A stretch of 64,000 nucleotides of DNA from Vibrio sp. AND4 (GCF_000171815.1 NZ_ABGR01000003.1:186001-250000), one strand, 5' to 3'. Positions 9,448 through 18,464 are shown, counted from the first letter of the stretch. Numbers and translations: made by a program. Notes: generated by a model from the sequence alone, not told the origin.

Positions 9448-9734
9448 CCAACGAACGCCATCGGCCGAATGTGAGTATACTCAAGCAAGTCGTTCTTTTC
9501 TAATTCAGAAAAGCATTGTGTAATATGATGGCTTTGCAAATGTTTGTCTAAGGTTTGTTGTGATGCCCAAATTTCTTGGAACATAAACAAGCCTTCAATC
9601 TTCTCATCCAAATACAGCTCATATTGACAGCACCCCTCTTCTTCACGTGTGGGTGCCAGCAGTTCTGTCAGTAACTGTCTCACCTGTTCAATATGGTCAG
9701 GAAAAGCTTTAATTTCTGCGACTAGATGTATCAT
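9444..9734 (-). CDS. Putative quinol monooxygenase (ABM domain, YgiN-like)
   Basis: The 96-residue protein is one antibiotic-biosynthesis-monooxygenase (ABM) domain: IHLVAEIKAFPDHIEQVRQL, the EEGCCQYELYLDE strand and FMFQEIWASQQTLDKHLQSHH. Such proteins are small dimeric alpha-beta barrels, some of which oxidise quinols without cofactors; others are binding proteins. The stop overlaps that of the LysR gene by four bases. Confidence 0.82.
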   Translation of the reverse strand: MIHLVAEIKAFPDHIEQVRQLLTELLAPTREEEGCCQYELYLDEKIEGLFMFQEIWASQQTLDKHLQSHHITQCFSELEKNDLLEYTHIRPMAFVG

Positions 9735-9849
9735 AAATCCTATCTCTGAGTATGTTTCTGTATTCCTACAAGCTACTCCTTTCTAGCCAAAAGAAAAATC
9801 AACCTCAGTAACTAACTTTTTCAAAATAAATTTGAAAATACATCCAAGA

Positions 9850-11016
9850 CTAATCAAACAGCGACTTCACCCATAACACTAAACTGTCCCATAACTGACC
9901 AATCCAAGAGCCCTCTTCAACGGCTTGATAACTCACCAAGGGATAGCTCGCAACCGTTTGGCCATCATTCTTCCATACAACTTTTCCAACCACATCACCT
10001 TTTGCGATTGGTGCAATCAACGGCTCGTTCACCACTGCGCTTTTATCTAGGCCAGCGGTTAGGGAGCGGGGTAAGGTAAGATACGCATCTTGCGCAAAAC
10101 CTAAATCAATTTTACTGACGTCACCTTTCCACACTTTGGCACTCGCCTGCACTTCGCCCTGTTTTGCCACTTGTTTGGTGCCATAAAAACGAAAACCGTA
10201 ACTGAGCAAGTTCTTAGACTGAGTTATTCGCGACTGTTTGCTCGGCGTCCCCATCACGACCGAAATCAACCGCATCTTGCCTTGTTTAGCAGAGCTCACC
10301 AAACTGTACCCCGCATTGCTGGTATAACCTGTTTTACCACCATCGACATCCATCGACTTATCCCACAGTAATTTGTTGCGGTTGTATTGAGTGATCTTAT
10401 TCCACTTGAACACCTTCTCGCTGTAAAGTGCATAGACTTCGGGCACATCATTGATGATGGCTTGCATCAGTGTTGCCATATCATTGGGAGAAGTTTGAAT
10501 GCCCTCACTGTCCAGCCCATGTGAGTTAACGAAGTAGGTATCGTTCAGGCTGAGCTTATCCGCCCAACCATTCATTAACGAGACAAACGCGCCCTCACTA
10601 CCGGCGACATGTTCAGCAAGTGCCACACAAGCATCATTACCAGATTGAATGATCACACCACGCATTAGGTTCGCGATCGTTATTTCGTCATTGGGCTGAA
10701 TAAACATTTTTGAAGAATCCGGAAACTTCGCCGACCAAGCATTTTCACTCACTGTCACTTTGTCATCCCATTGCAGTCGCCCAGATTTTATTTCCTGCCC
10801 CACCACGTAAGCGGTCATCAGCTTAGTTAAACTGGCGGGGGCTAATCCAGCACGCGCATTTTGCTCTGCAATAATGGCGCCGGACTGAAAGTCCATCAGC
10901 ACGTAGCCTTTCGCCTGCAACTGTGGAGGGTTTGGCGTCACAACCGCCAGCGCGGGTAGACAACTGCTAGCAAGCAATAAACAGACAAATGTGAATCGGG
11001 TTCGTAACGTGTTCAT
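9850..11016 (-). CDS. Serine-type D-Ala-D-Ala carboxypeptidase (PBP5/6 family)
   Basis: The 388-residue protein has a signal peptide (MNTLRTRFTF to LPALA) and the three penicillin-binding motifs: SLTK, SGND and KTG (GGKTGYTSNAGY). After the catalytic domain comes the PBP5 C-terminal beta domain and a final amphipathic helix (WIGQLWDSLVLWVKSLFD) that anchors it to the outer face of the inner membrane. It trims the terminal D-Ala from peptidoglycan stem peptides. I chose the ATG at 11016 because GGAGG lies eight bases before it and a signal peptide follows directly. The frame stays open 64 codons further upstream, but those codons come from a tandem repeat. Paralogue letter (dacA, C or D) is not resolved. 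Confidence 0.9.
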   Translation of the reverse strand: MNTLRTRFTFVCLLLASSCLPALAVVTPNPPQLQAKGYVLMDFQSGAIIAEQNARAGLAPASLTKLMTAYVVGQEIKSGRLQWDDKVTVSENAWSAKFPDSSKMFIQPNDEITIANLMRGVIIQSGNDACVALAEHVAGSEGAFVSLMNGWADKLSLNDTYFVNSHGLDSEGIQTSPNDMATLMQAIINDVPEVYALYSEKVFKWNKITQYNRNKLLWDKSMDVDGGKTGYTSNAGYSLVSSAKQGKMRLISVVMGTPSKQSRITQSKNLLSYGFRFYGTKQVAKQGEVQASAKVWKGDVSKIDLGFAQDAYLTLPRSLTAGLDKSAVVNEPLIAPIAKGDVVGKVVWKNDGQTVASYPLVSYQAVEEGSWIGQLWDSLVLWVKSLFD

Positions 11017-11099
11017 CAAGCATCCTCCGTGGTCAGTGACCGCCAAATGTCTCGTTTCATAAAATGGATTGGGGTGGTGATCAAGATCGTGATGGTAAT

Positions 11100-11207
11100 T
11101 AAGGCTATGATAGCTCTTAAGACTAAAATAGTTCCTAAGGCTAAAATAGCTCTTAAGACTAAAATAGTTCCTAAGGCTAAAATAGTTCTTAAGACCATGA
11201 TTCCTCA
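11100..11207. repeat. 18-bp tandem repeat array, six units, upstream of the carboxypeptidase gene
   Basis: Six units of 18 bases run from 11100 to 11207; the four central ones are TAAGACTAAAATAGTTCC or TAAGGCTAAAATAGCTCT variants alternating as a 36-bp higher-order unit, with degenerate end units. The length is a multiple of three, so several frames on both strands stay open through it. It lies in the leader or promoter region of the carboxypeptidase gene. Confidence 0.9.
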
Positions 11208-11389
11208 TCTTCCCCTAACAGATCATAGTTCACTCCATGCATACCAACACGGAAAGATCGATGAGTTTCTGCTGTGAGAAACATTCCATGCTTCTAAGGC
11301 TTCAAAAATAGGGTTCTTAAAAAAATGGGTTGTTTCTAATAAGGAATTCGATATCGTAAAGCGATGATAATCAAGGACAGAGCATAACA

Positions 11390-12685
11390 ATGAACACTCA
11401 ATCATTTGTCGACGCAGGGCTGCATTACACGCCGCACTCATTCACCGTTCCACTGGATTACCAAGATCAAAGTAAAGGCACGATCAATATCTTCGCTCGC
11501 TCCGTTTGTTTAGTTGGCGATGAAGACTCACACAAACCTTGGTTGGTGTATTTTCAGGGCGGGCCGGGCTTTCCCTCCCCTCGCCCAAACGGCAATGGCG
11601 GTTGGATAAAACGAGCACTGACTGAGTATCACGTACTACTGCTTGACCAGCGCGGCACGGGCAACAGTTGCGTCATTAATCACCAAACACTAGCGCATCT
11701 CACACCAGAGAAACAAGCGGACTACTTAAGCCACTTCCGTGCAGACAACATTGTTCGCGATGCAGAGCTTATCCGTGAACAGTTTGGCGTCGAGAAATGG
11801 GCAATTCTAGGCCAGAGCTTCGGTGGCTTTTGCTGTTTAACATACTTATCACTCTTCCCCAGCAGTTTGCTGCAAAGCTACATCACAGGTGGCGTACCTT
11901 CGATTTCTCGTCATGCCGATGACGTGTATCAAGCGACCTTTAAGCGCACGATGGAGAAAAATCAAGCCTTCTTCCTGCAATTCCCACAAGCACAGAAGTT
12001 GTGCCAAAACATTGCTAGCCACCTATTGAAAAACGAAGAATTTCTGCCGAATGGACAGCGCTTTACCGTTGAACAATTCCAACAAATCGGCATTAACTTT
12101 GGTGTCAGTGATACCTTCTTGCCAACCTACTATTGGCTGGAAAGTGCTTTGATTGAGGTGAATGGCAAACCTCGCCTTCGTTATGAATTCCTCAACGACA
12201 TGCTGGCGCAGCAAAACTTCCAAACCAATCCAATTTACGCGATTTTGCATGAATCGATTTACTGCCAAGGGTCTGCTTCTCAATGGAGCGCGCACCGAGT
12301 GCGTCAGGAACACGATGCCTTTAACTACGAGCAAGGTAAACCATTCTACTTCACCGGAGAGATGGTCTTCCCTTGGATGTTCGACCAATACCTGAACCTA
12401 AAACCACTGAAACTGGCGGCAGAACTACTGGCTAAGAAGTCCGATTGGGCGCCACTATACAATGTGCATCAGCTGGCAAACAACAAGGTACCGATAAGCT
12501 GCGCTGTCTATGCCGATGACATGTTTGTCGAAATGGACATTAGCCGCGAAACACTGGCAGCAATACCAAATTCAAGAGCATGGATCACCAACGAGTATGA
12601 ACATAACGGTCTTCGTGCCGACGGCGAGCGTATTCTCGACAAGCTCATTGCAATGGGTAAACAAACCGCAGCGACGCTGAAGTAA
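11390..12685 (+). CDS. Alpha/beta hydrolase, prolyl aminopeptidase-like (peptidase S33)
   Basis: The 431-residue protein has the S33 oxyanion motif QGGPGFPSPRP near residue 56, LLDQRGTGNS near residue 84, and the nucleophile elbow GQSFGGFCCLTYLS near residue 143 (Ser is the nucleophile). YADDMFVEMD and YEHNGLR near the C-terminus supply the likely acid and base. The long lid region is typical of the larger proline iminopeptidases, which release N-terminal proline. No signal peptide, so it is cytoplasmic. It stands alone and ends with a strong two-way terminator. Confidence 0.87.
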   Translation: MNTQSFVDAGLHYTPHSFTVPLDYQDQSKGTINIFARSVCLVGDEDSHKPWLVYFQGGPGFPSPRPNGNGGWIKRALTEYHVLLLDQRGTGNSCVINHQTLAHLTPEKQADYLSHFRADNIVRDAELIREQFGVEKWAILGQSFGGFCCLTYLSLFPSSLLQSYITGGVPSISRHADDVYQATFKRTMEKNQAFFLQFPQAQKLCQNIASHLLKNEEFLPNGQRFTVEQFQQIGINFGVSDTFLPTYYWLESALIEVNGKPRLRYEFLNDMLAQQNFQTNPIYAILHESIYCQGSASQWSAHRVRQEHDAFNYEQGKPFYFTGEMVFPWMFDQYLNLKPLKLAAELLAKKSDWAPLYNVHQLANNKVPISCAVYADDMFVEMDISRETLAAIPNSRAWITNEYEHNGLRADGERILDKLIAMGKQTAATLK

Positions 12686-12709
12686 ACGGCTGACGTTCAG
12701 GTATCCGCG

Positions 12710-12752
12710 AAAAACCTAGATAAAAAACGCCTCTTTGTTATCTAGGTTTTTA
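12710..12752 (+). terminator. Strong bidirectional terminator
   Basis: AAAAACCTAGATAA pairs perfectly with TTATCTAGGTTTTT (14 bp) across a 14-base loop. It lies between the convergent hydrolase and GNAT genes and carries A- and T-tracts on both sides. Confidence 0.85.
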
Positions 12753-12755
12753 TGC

Positions 12756-13253
12756 TTATATCTCAGAGTCTTTGACTCGCTTATTCATCATTTTGGTGAG
12801 TACGCGATAGCCCATCTCATGATAGAAATTTTCACCTTCTTGGTTAAATGCCGCCACGGTTAACGTAATCTCTTCAACATCTCGACCACATAAATCACTC
12901 TCGATTTTATCCATCAAAGACAAGCCAATCCCCAGATTACAGTGGCTTTCAGACACCACCAAGTCGTTGATATAGCCGACGCGCCTTTGTGGAGAAAGCA
13001 TCGAGTTGACCTCTCGAACGGTGCCAGAGATAAAACCCACCACCTGTCGGTGCGAGCAAGCAATAAATGCCGTAATACTGTTATCGAAGTATTTGTCAAA
13101 GATATTACGATTCTCTCTCAGCTTTGCCATTTCGTCTGGTGAGCGGTAAAAGTCAGGCTCTGCCTCATAATGATAGGTGTCAAGTTCGACCAAGAGTGTT
13201 TTCAACAAAGGGACGTCTTCTTCTCTTAGCCTTCTGATATGAAATTGTTGCAT
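12756..13253 (-). CDS. GNAT-family N-acetyltransferase
   Basis: From ATG 13253 (AAAGGAA five to ten bases upstream) the 165-residue protein is a single GNAT domain: FHIRRLREEDVPLLKTLL at the start, the acetyl-CoA-binding stretch INDLVVSESHCNLGIGLSLM near residue 95-115, and EGENFYHEMGYRVLTKMM at the end. It transfers acetyl from acetyl-CoA to an unknown amine. An in-frame ATG 12 codons upstream is less likely because it lacks a ribosome site. Confidence 0.85.
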   Translation of the reverse strand: MQQFHIRRLREEDVPLLKTLLVELDTYHYEAEPDFYRSPDEMAKLRENRNIFDKYFDNSITAFIACSHRQVVGFISGTVREVNSMLSPQRRVGYINDLVVSESHCNLGIGLSLMDKIESDLCGRDVEEITLTVAAFNQEGENFYHEMGYRVLTKMMNKRVKDSEI

Positions 13254-13448
13254 GTTGAATTCCTTTACCAACCGACCTGTATCAAGCACAGATCAACGCT
13301 TCCACAGATTATCGAATTAGAAGTATTAGGGGAGTGAAGCCAAACAACAGTACGAATTCCGACCACTTATGTCGAGTGAGTTTTCAAAAGGTTAACAAGT
13401 TTTTGCTGATAACTTGAGCATCCACAAAAATTAAGTGGGTATAAAATT

Positions 13449-13470
13449 CCCCTTTTCTCAATAAAAGGGG
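13449..13470 (-). terminator. Terminator of the nrdAB-glutaredoxin operon
   Basis: CCCCTTTT and AAAAGGGG form an 8-bp stem with a six-base loop, 15 bases after the glutaredoxin stop; on the minus strand it is followed by AATTTTAT. Confidence 0.7.
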
Positions 13471-13484
13471 ATTGGAGGCACAAT

Positions 13485-13727
13485 TTAGAAAACAGCGTTT
13501 GGCTCAAAAGCGAGCACCGATTTCAAGCGACTGAAATCACCAATCGGTTCGCCATCGAGCATGAATTGAGGGTAGCTTCTTGCCATTGGGAATAACTCAA
13601 ACAGCGTTTCTCGGTCAAATTCCACATCCAACTTAAGCGTTGCCACATTAAAACCCTGATTTTGCAGCCATATCGCTGCGGTTTCACACTGAGAGCACCG
13701 CTCCTTGCTGTACATTTCTATTTTCAT
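13485..13727 (-). CDS. Glutaredoxin-like protein with CxxC, partner of the ribonucleotide reductase
   Basis: The 80-residue protein starts MKIEMYSKERCSQCETAAIW; the CSQC pair at residues 11-14 is the redox centre, and SYPQFMLDGEPIG carries the cis-proline loop of glutaredoxins. It should reduce the active-site disulfide of the NrdA protein encoded upstream. The start has AGAGAAG six bases upstream and lies 17 bases after the nrdB stop, so it is the third gene of the operon. A slightly longer frame would begin inside nrdB and lacks a ribosome site. Confidence 0.87.
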   Translation of the reverse strand: MKIEMYSKERCSQCETAAIWLQNQGFNVATLKLDVEFDRETLFELFPMARSYPQFMLDGEPIGDFSRLKSVLAFEPNAVF

Positions 13728-13743
13728 CGATCTTCTCTTAATA

Positions 13744-14676
13744 TTAGAAATCCGCATCAAAACTCAATTGACGATCTTGAGGTCTTTTGTACTCGGTAAC
13801 ACGTTTTTCGAAGAAGTTGGTTTTACCTTCCATGTCTAACAAACGCATGTAGTCAAATGGATTTTCAGAACCAAAGGCAGGATTAAAACCAAACAAGTCT
13901 GCGATAACATCAGCAGTATGTTCAATGTATTGACACATCAACTCGGCGTTCATGCCAATCAAGTCCACAGGGAGCGCTTCTGTAACAAACTCTTTCTCAA
14001 TCGAAACCGCTTCACGGCAGATCTCTTCAAACTCCTGTTGCGTTACCTTTCCCTGCCCTAGTGTTTTAAACAACAGTGCAGAGAAACTAAAGTGCAAGCC
14101 TTCGTCACGAGCAATCAAGTCATTACTTGCCGCTAAACCAGCCAAAAGACCACGCTTTCGGAAGTAGTAGATTGCGCAGAAGCTGCCAGCAAAGAACAAG
14201 CCTTCAACCAGCCCGAAGGCGATCAAACGCATGGCCAATGGTTTATCGGAAGAGATCCACTTCATCACCCACTGAGCTTTACGCTGAACGGTTGGGACGT
14301 TTTCGATCGCATTAAACAGACGCTCGCGTTCTTCCACGTCAGGGATGTAGGTTTCGAGTTGCAATGCGTAAGTCTCTGCATGAATGACCTCATTGAATGC
14401 CTGTAAGGCGAGGAAGCAGCGTGCTTCTGCGATTTCGATTTCACCGTAGAATCGAGTCAGCAAGTTCTCATTGATCATCCCTTCACTCTGAGCAAAGAAC
14501 GCCAAAACATGTCGAATAAAGTGTTTTTCGCCCTCAGTTAACTTGACAAGATCGGGCAGATCTTGAGCAAAGTCCAGTTCTTCTGTGGTCCAGAATGCCG
14601 CTTCGTGAGTTTTGTACGCTTGCCAAATCTCTTCGTATTGAATGGGGAACAAACTAAATTTGTTTTTAACAATCAT
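13744..14676 (-). CDS. nrdB: Class I ribonucleotide reductase, small (beta) subunit
   Basis: The 310-residue protein carries the di-iron ligands in order: Asp in TEELDFAQD, Glu and His in NEVIHAETY, Glu in LVEGLFFAGSF, and Glu and His in RDEGLHFSF. The Tyr four residues after the first His (HAETY) is the radical position of class Ia and Ib enzymes. It holds the tyrosyl radical needed by NrdA to make deoxyribonucleotides. It is about 65 residues shorter than E. coli NrdB, so it belongs to the compact group also seen in phages and eukaryotes. It follows nrdA by 51 bases. Confidence 0.93.
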   Translation of the reverse strand: MIVKNKFSLFPIQYEEIWQAYKTHEAAFWTTEELDFAQDLPDLVKLTEGEKHFIRHVLAFFAQSEGMINENLLTRFYGEIEIAEARCFLALQAFNEVIHAETYALQLETYIPDVEERERLFNAIENVPTVQRKAQWVMKWISSDKPLAMRLIAFGLVEGLFFAGSFCAIYYFRKRGLLAGLAASNDLIARDEGLHFSFSALLFKTLGQGKVTQQEFEEICREAVSIEKEFVTEALPVDLIGMNAELMCQYIEHTADVIADLFGFNPAFGSENPFDYMRLLDMEGKTNFFEKRVTEYKRPQDRQLSFDADF

Positions 14677-14727
14677 ACCCTTTCCTTAGTTTCGGCCGAT
14701 GTGACCTTTTAGATCAATGAGATAAAT

Positions 14728-16986
14728 TTACGCGCCGCAGTTGAGGCAGTCTTCATCTTCGCTTTGCTGACCGACAGTCACTTTGACGGCATTCGCTGAT
14801 GGCTTAGAGCGTAGGTAATACATCCCGGTTTTCAGACCACGTTTCCACGCGTAGAAATGCATTGCGTTGATTTGGGCAAAAGTCGGTGATGCGAGCCATA
14901 AATTGAGGCTTTGCGACTGGCATACAAACGGGGCACGCTCTGCCGACATATCAATGATCACTTTTTGGGAGATTTCCCATACTGTGCGATATACCGATTG
15001 CAAATCGTCTGGAATAGCATCAATGCCTTGTACCGACCCATTATTGAGTAGAATGGCATCACGAATTTTACTCGTCCAAAGACCATTTTTTTCCAAATCT
15101 CTCACCAAATGCTTGTTAAGAATAATGAACTCACCCGATAAGGTCTGTCGCTTGTAAAGGTTGCTGGTTTGCGCTTCAAACGCCTCGTTATTCCCTAAGA
15201 TTTGCGCTGTCGAGGCCGTTGGCATTTGAGCAATCAATAGTGAGTTCCGAACACCATGCTCTGCGATTTTGAGTTTGAGCTGTGACCAATCCCATCGGCT
15301 GCTGGGTTGTTTGCCCCAAAGATCAAACTGGAACAAACCTTGGCTGATTGGTGAACCGTCATAACTGGAGTAGGTACCTTTTTGCTTTGCGATCTCACAA
15401 GACGCTTCAAGGGAGGCATGGTACATAGTTTCTGCGATATCGCGGTTAAGGTGCAGTGCTTCTTTGCTATCAAACGGAAGGTGCATTTTGAAGAACACAT
15501 CCGCCAAACCTTGAATACCCAACCCAACAGGACGATGTGCGTGGTTTGATTTCTCGATTTTGTTGGTTGGGTGATAGTTCACGTCGATAACACGATCCAG
15601 GTTCTTGATCGCAACTTTAGTCACTTGGTGAAGCTTTTCAAAATCAAAACCTGTGTCTGTAACAAATTTAGGCAATGCCACAGATGCTAAGTTACATGCC
15701 GCAGTTTCATCTGGCGTCGAAACTTCCATGATCTCCGCACACAAGTTACTCGACTTAATGGTGCCTAGGTTTTTCTGGTTCGATTTTTCATTACACGCGT
15801 CTTTGTAGAGCATGTACGGCGTACCTGTCTCTGTCTGTGACTCAATAATTTTCGTCATCAATTGACGCGCTTTGATCGTTTTCACGCCCAGCCCGATACG
15901 CTCGTATTCTTGGTATTTTCTATTAAATTCAGAACCGTACAGCTCGGACAGATCTTTAGTGTTGTGTGGGCTAAACAGAGTCCATTCCGCGTCATTTTCG
16001 ACACGCTGCATAAACAAATCAGGCACCCACAGTGCAAGAAACAGATCACGTGCGCGGAATTCTTCTTTACCGTGGTTTTTGCGCAAATCGAGGAAGGATT
16101 CGATATCCGCATGCCAAGGTTCCAAGTACACCGCAAACGAGCCCTTGCGCTTACCGCCACCTTGGTCGACATAGCGAGCAGTTTCGTTGAACACCTTCAG
16201 CATTGGTATGATGCCATTCGATACACCGTTGGTGCCAATAATGGGCGCGCCCGTCGCTCGGATATTGTGAATGTGTAGCCCAATACCACCAGCCGATTTA
16301 GAAATCAGCGCGCAGTCTTTGAGCGTATCGTAAATGCCATCTATCGAATCTTCTTGCATCGCCAGTAAGAAACAGGAAGAAAGCTGCTGCATTTTACACC
16401 CGGCATTAAACAGAGTTGGAGTGGCATGGGTGTAGTAACCGAGGCTGAGCAAATCATATAGCTCTCTAATTTCCTCAAGATCGTCACCTGCGACCACGAC
16501 CGCGACACGCATGAACATATCTTGCGGGCGTTCAACCACTGCACCTTTTACTTTCAATAGGTAAGAGCGTTCGAGAGTTTTGTAGCCGAAGTAATCAAAC
16601 TGATAATCGCGTTTGTAGTCAATCATGTCTTCGAGTGCGAGCTGATTCCTGGCAACGAAATTGACGTAAGCATCGGATAGAATACCGATTTCAGAAAGCT
16701 CACTTGTTGCTGCTGCATATCCATTCGTTTCTTTTTGCAGAGAGCTCACCATAACGCGGGCGGCAAGTTTGGCGTAATCTGGATGCTCTGTTGCTAGGCT
16801 TGCTGCTGTTTCAGCGAGAAATACATCAATTTCCGTCGCCTTAATACCATCATACAAACCGCTCACGACGCGTTGTGCGACCGCAATCGGTTCGACTTTT
16901 AACCCATCAGCCAACATTTCGGCTCTTCGAGTAACCTTATCTAAACTGGCTTTTTCTTTCCGTCCATCACGCTTTATTACGTCCAT
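14728..16986 (-). CDS. nrdA: Class I ribonucleotide reductase, large (alpha) subunit
   Basis: The 752-residue protein starts with an ATP-cone (VIKRDGRKEKASLDKV), so allosteric activity control is likely. Catalytic elements follow: SSCFLLAM (first redox Cys), SSNLCAEIMEVS (radical Cys with Asn and Glu) and ACNLASVAL (second redox Cys), then the paired tyrosines in GMYYLRSKPS that pass the radical from NrdB. The C-terminus ends DCLNCGA, the mobile Cys pair served by glutaredoxin. It converts ribonucleoside diphosphates to deoxy forms in aerobic growth. NrdR-like boxes directly before the start and a Fur-like box 60 bases upstream suggest dual control. Confidence 0.95.
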   Translation of the reverse strand: MDVIKRDGRKEKASLDKVTRRAEMLADGLKVEPIAVAQRVVSGLYDGIKATEIDVFLAETAASLATEHPDYAKLAARVMVSSLQKETNGYAAATSELSEIGILSDAYVNFVARNQLALEDMIDYKRDYQFDYFGYKTLERSYLLKVKGAVVERPQDMFMRVAVVVAGDDLEEIRELYDLLSLGYYTHATPTLFNAGCKMQQLSSCFLLAMQEDSIDGIYDTLKDCALISKSAGGIGLHIHNIRATGAPIIGTNGVSNGIIPMLKVFNETARYVDQGGGKRKGSFAVYLEPWHADIESFLDLRKNHGKEEFRARDLFLALWVPDLFMQRVENDAEWTLFSPHNTKDLSELYGSEFNRKYQEYERIGLGVKTIKARQLMTKIIESQTETGTPYMLYKDACNEKSNQKNLGTIKSSNLCAEIMEVSTPDETAACNLASVALPKFVTDTGFDFEKLHQVTKVAIKNLDRVIDVNYHPTNKIEKSNHAHRPVGLGIQGLADVFFKMHLPFDSKEALHLNRDIAETMYHASLEASCEIAKQKGTYSSYDGSPISQGLFQFDLWGKQPSSRWDWSQLKLKIAEHGVRNSLLIAQMPTASTAQILGNNEAFEAQTSNLYKRQTLSGEFIILNKHLVRDLEKNGLWTSKIRDAILLNNGSVQGIDAIPDDLQSVYRTVWEISQKVIIDMSAERAPFVCQSQSLNLWLASPTFAQINAMHFYAWKRGLKTGMYYLRSKPSANAVKVTVGQQSEDEDCLNCGA

Positions 16987-17002
16987 AACCTATATCTTGT
17001 GT
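16987..17002 (-). promoter_or_regulatory. NrdR box 1 upstream of nrdA
   Basis: On the minus strand the site reads ACACAAGATATAGGTT, matching the known NrdR consensus acaCwAtATaTwGtgt at 13 of 16 positions by eye. It abuts the nrdA start codon. NrdR represses ribonucleotide reductase genes when (d)ATP is plentiful. Confidence 0.6.
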
Positions 17003-17018
17003 GTTATCTTAGCATTGA

Positions 17019-17034
17019 ATACCATATGTGCCTT
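17019..17034 (-). promoter_or_regulatory. Weak NrdR box 2
   Basis: The core CCATATGTGC (17022-17031) is a partial match, but it lies exactly 32 bases from the core of box 1; NrdR boxes normally occur in pairs three helical turns apart. Confidence 0.35.
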
Positions 17035-17045
17035 ACAGATCTAAT

Positions 17046-17064
17046 TGATAATGGTTATCATTAC
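17046..17064. promoter_or_regulatory. Fur-box-like site
   Basis: GATAATGGTTATCATTACA matches the 19-bp Fur consensus GATAATGATAATCATTATC at 15 positions by eye and is strongly palindromic. It lies between the divergent nrdA and trhO genes, about 60 bases before nrdA. Confidence 0.6.
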
Positions 17065-17079
17065 AATGATTATTTTAGA

Positions 17080-17192
17080 AAGCTAACACTGGTGCCAGAG
17101 AAGTGAAGAAATCATATTGACACCCAGACCAACCTCGATAGGAACTGCAATCAGAAACAAACCACAGCGACGCGACAGCGTGGTGGTTTTTT
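17080..17192 (+). ncRNA. Candidate small RNA or leader ending in a terminator
   Basis: A hairpin at 17159-17189 (AAACCAC with GTGGTTT, inner ACGC-GACA-GCGT) is followed by a T6 run on the plus strand, yet no plus-strand gene lies upstream. A transcript from the Fur-box region would be about 110 bases. It could also be an attenuator in a long trhO leader. The start point is a guess. Confidence 0.25.
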
Positions 17193-17451
17193 CCACAAAG
17201 CTTTAATTTTCATTCACTTATTACACTTTCAAAAATGAACAATAAACGTGATCAAGTTCAAGTTTTTTTGTCCTGTCATTTTCCACACTTCGAACCCAAA
17301 TCAACTGTAGACAGAACCAAGCGACAACATATCCACATAGCTTGTCCGTATTTCCGACTAAATTACTCAGGTATACTCCTAGCCGCTAAAATTATTAGGT
17401 ACCGATTCTCTTGTGTCGCTAGAGTATCGAACCATAAAGTAAGGAATTATC

Positions 17452-18432
17452 ATGAGTCAGTATGTTGTCTGCGCCCTATATAAATTTGTAGAGTTGGAAA
17501 ATTACCAAGAGCTGCGCGAGCCATTGCTTGCTCTTATGGAAAAACACCAAGTTCACGGCACGTTGTTGTTAGCAAATGAAGGTATTAATGGTACGGTCGC
17601 AGCGAAACGCGAAGATATTGATGCCTTACTTGCTTGGCTGGAGGCAGAGCCTCGACTTAGTAACATTGTGTATAAGGAGTCGTACTCAGACACTCAACCG
17701 TTTAATCGCACTAAAGTGAAACTGAAGAAAGAGATCGTGACATTGGGCGTTGAAGGTATTGACCCCCGTCACGTAGTAGGTACTTACGTGAAGCCGAGAG
17801 ATTGGAACGATTTGATCGCCGATCCAGAAGTGTTTGTGGTCGATACCCGCAATGACTATGAAATCGAAATCGGCACTTTTAAAGGTGCAGTTAACCCAAG
17901 CACTCAAACATTCCGCGAATTTCCTGAGTACGTTAAACAAAGCATGGATCCTGAGAAACACAAAAAGGTCGCGATGTTTTGTACTGGTGGTATTCGCTGT
18001 GAAAAGTCGACAGCATACATGAAAGAACAGGGCTTTGATGAGGTGTACCACCTCGAAGGCGGCATTCTGAAATACCTTGAGGAAGTGCCACAAGAACAAA
18101 GTTTGTGGGAAGGCGATTGCTACGTATTTGATGGTCGCGTTGCGGTTAATCATCAACTAGAAAAAGCAGGTTACGATTTGTGTAACGCATGTCGACTTCC
18201 AATTACCGAAGAAGACAAGCAATCGCAACAATTTGAACGAGGCGTAAGCTGCCCGAAGTGTTTTGGTCAGCATAGTGAAGAGCAAGTTGCGCGCTTCCGC
18301 GAACGTGAAAAACAGGTCGCATTAGCTGAACTGCGCGGTGAACAGCATGTGGGCGGTGAGAGTGCTAAACAACGTGAACTGCGTCGATCAGACAAGCTGG
18401 CTAAGAAAGAGGCGCAGCGCAAAAAAGCATAA
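17452..18432 (+). CDS. trhO: tRNA uridine(34) hydroxylase TrhO (rhodanese domain, YceA family)
   Basis: The 326-residue protein has an N-terminal acylphosphatase-like domain ([18 protein letters not shown]), a central rhodanese domain with the active loop [12 protein letters not shown] near residue 180, and a C-terminal Cys-rich part ([12 protein letters not shown] and CPKCF). TrhO uses oxygen to make 5-hydroxyuridine at the wobble position of certain tRNAs. AAGGA precedes the ATG by seven bases. The lysine-rich tail is usual. It is divergent from nrdA. Confidence 0.93.
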   Translation: MSQYVVCALYKFVELENYQELREPLLALMEKHQVHGTLLLANEGINGTVAAKREDIDALLAWLEAEPRLSNIVYKESYSDTQPFNRTKVKLKKEIVTLGVEGIDPRHVVGTYVKPRDWNDLIADPEVFVVDTRNDYEIEIGTFKGAVNPSTQTFREFPEYVKQSMDPEKHKKVAMFCTGGIRCEKSTAYMKEQGFDEVYHLEGGILKYLEEVPQEQSLWEGDCYVFDGRVAVNHQLEKAGYDLCNACRLPITEEDKQSQQFERGVSCPKCFGQHSEEQVARFREREKQVALAELRGEQHVGGESAKQRELRRSDKLAKKEAQRKKA

Positions 18433-18441
18433 CAATGAAGG

Positions 18442-18464
18442 TGCGAGCTGCTTAATCGGCTCGC
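18442..18464. terminator. Possible hairpin terminator between convergent genes
   Basis: GCGAGC and GCTCGC form a 6-bp stem with a 10-base loop; there is no clear T-run. Confidence 0.35.

Noticed and set aside
11100..11207. CRISPR array
   Set aside because: Units are 18 bp, contiguous and without spacers; no cas genes are nearby.
11017..11208. 64-codon N-terminal extension of the carboxypeptidase
   Set aside because: It is made of tandem repeats; the internal ATG has GGAGG and a signal peptide directly after it.
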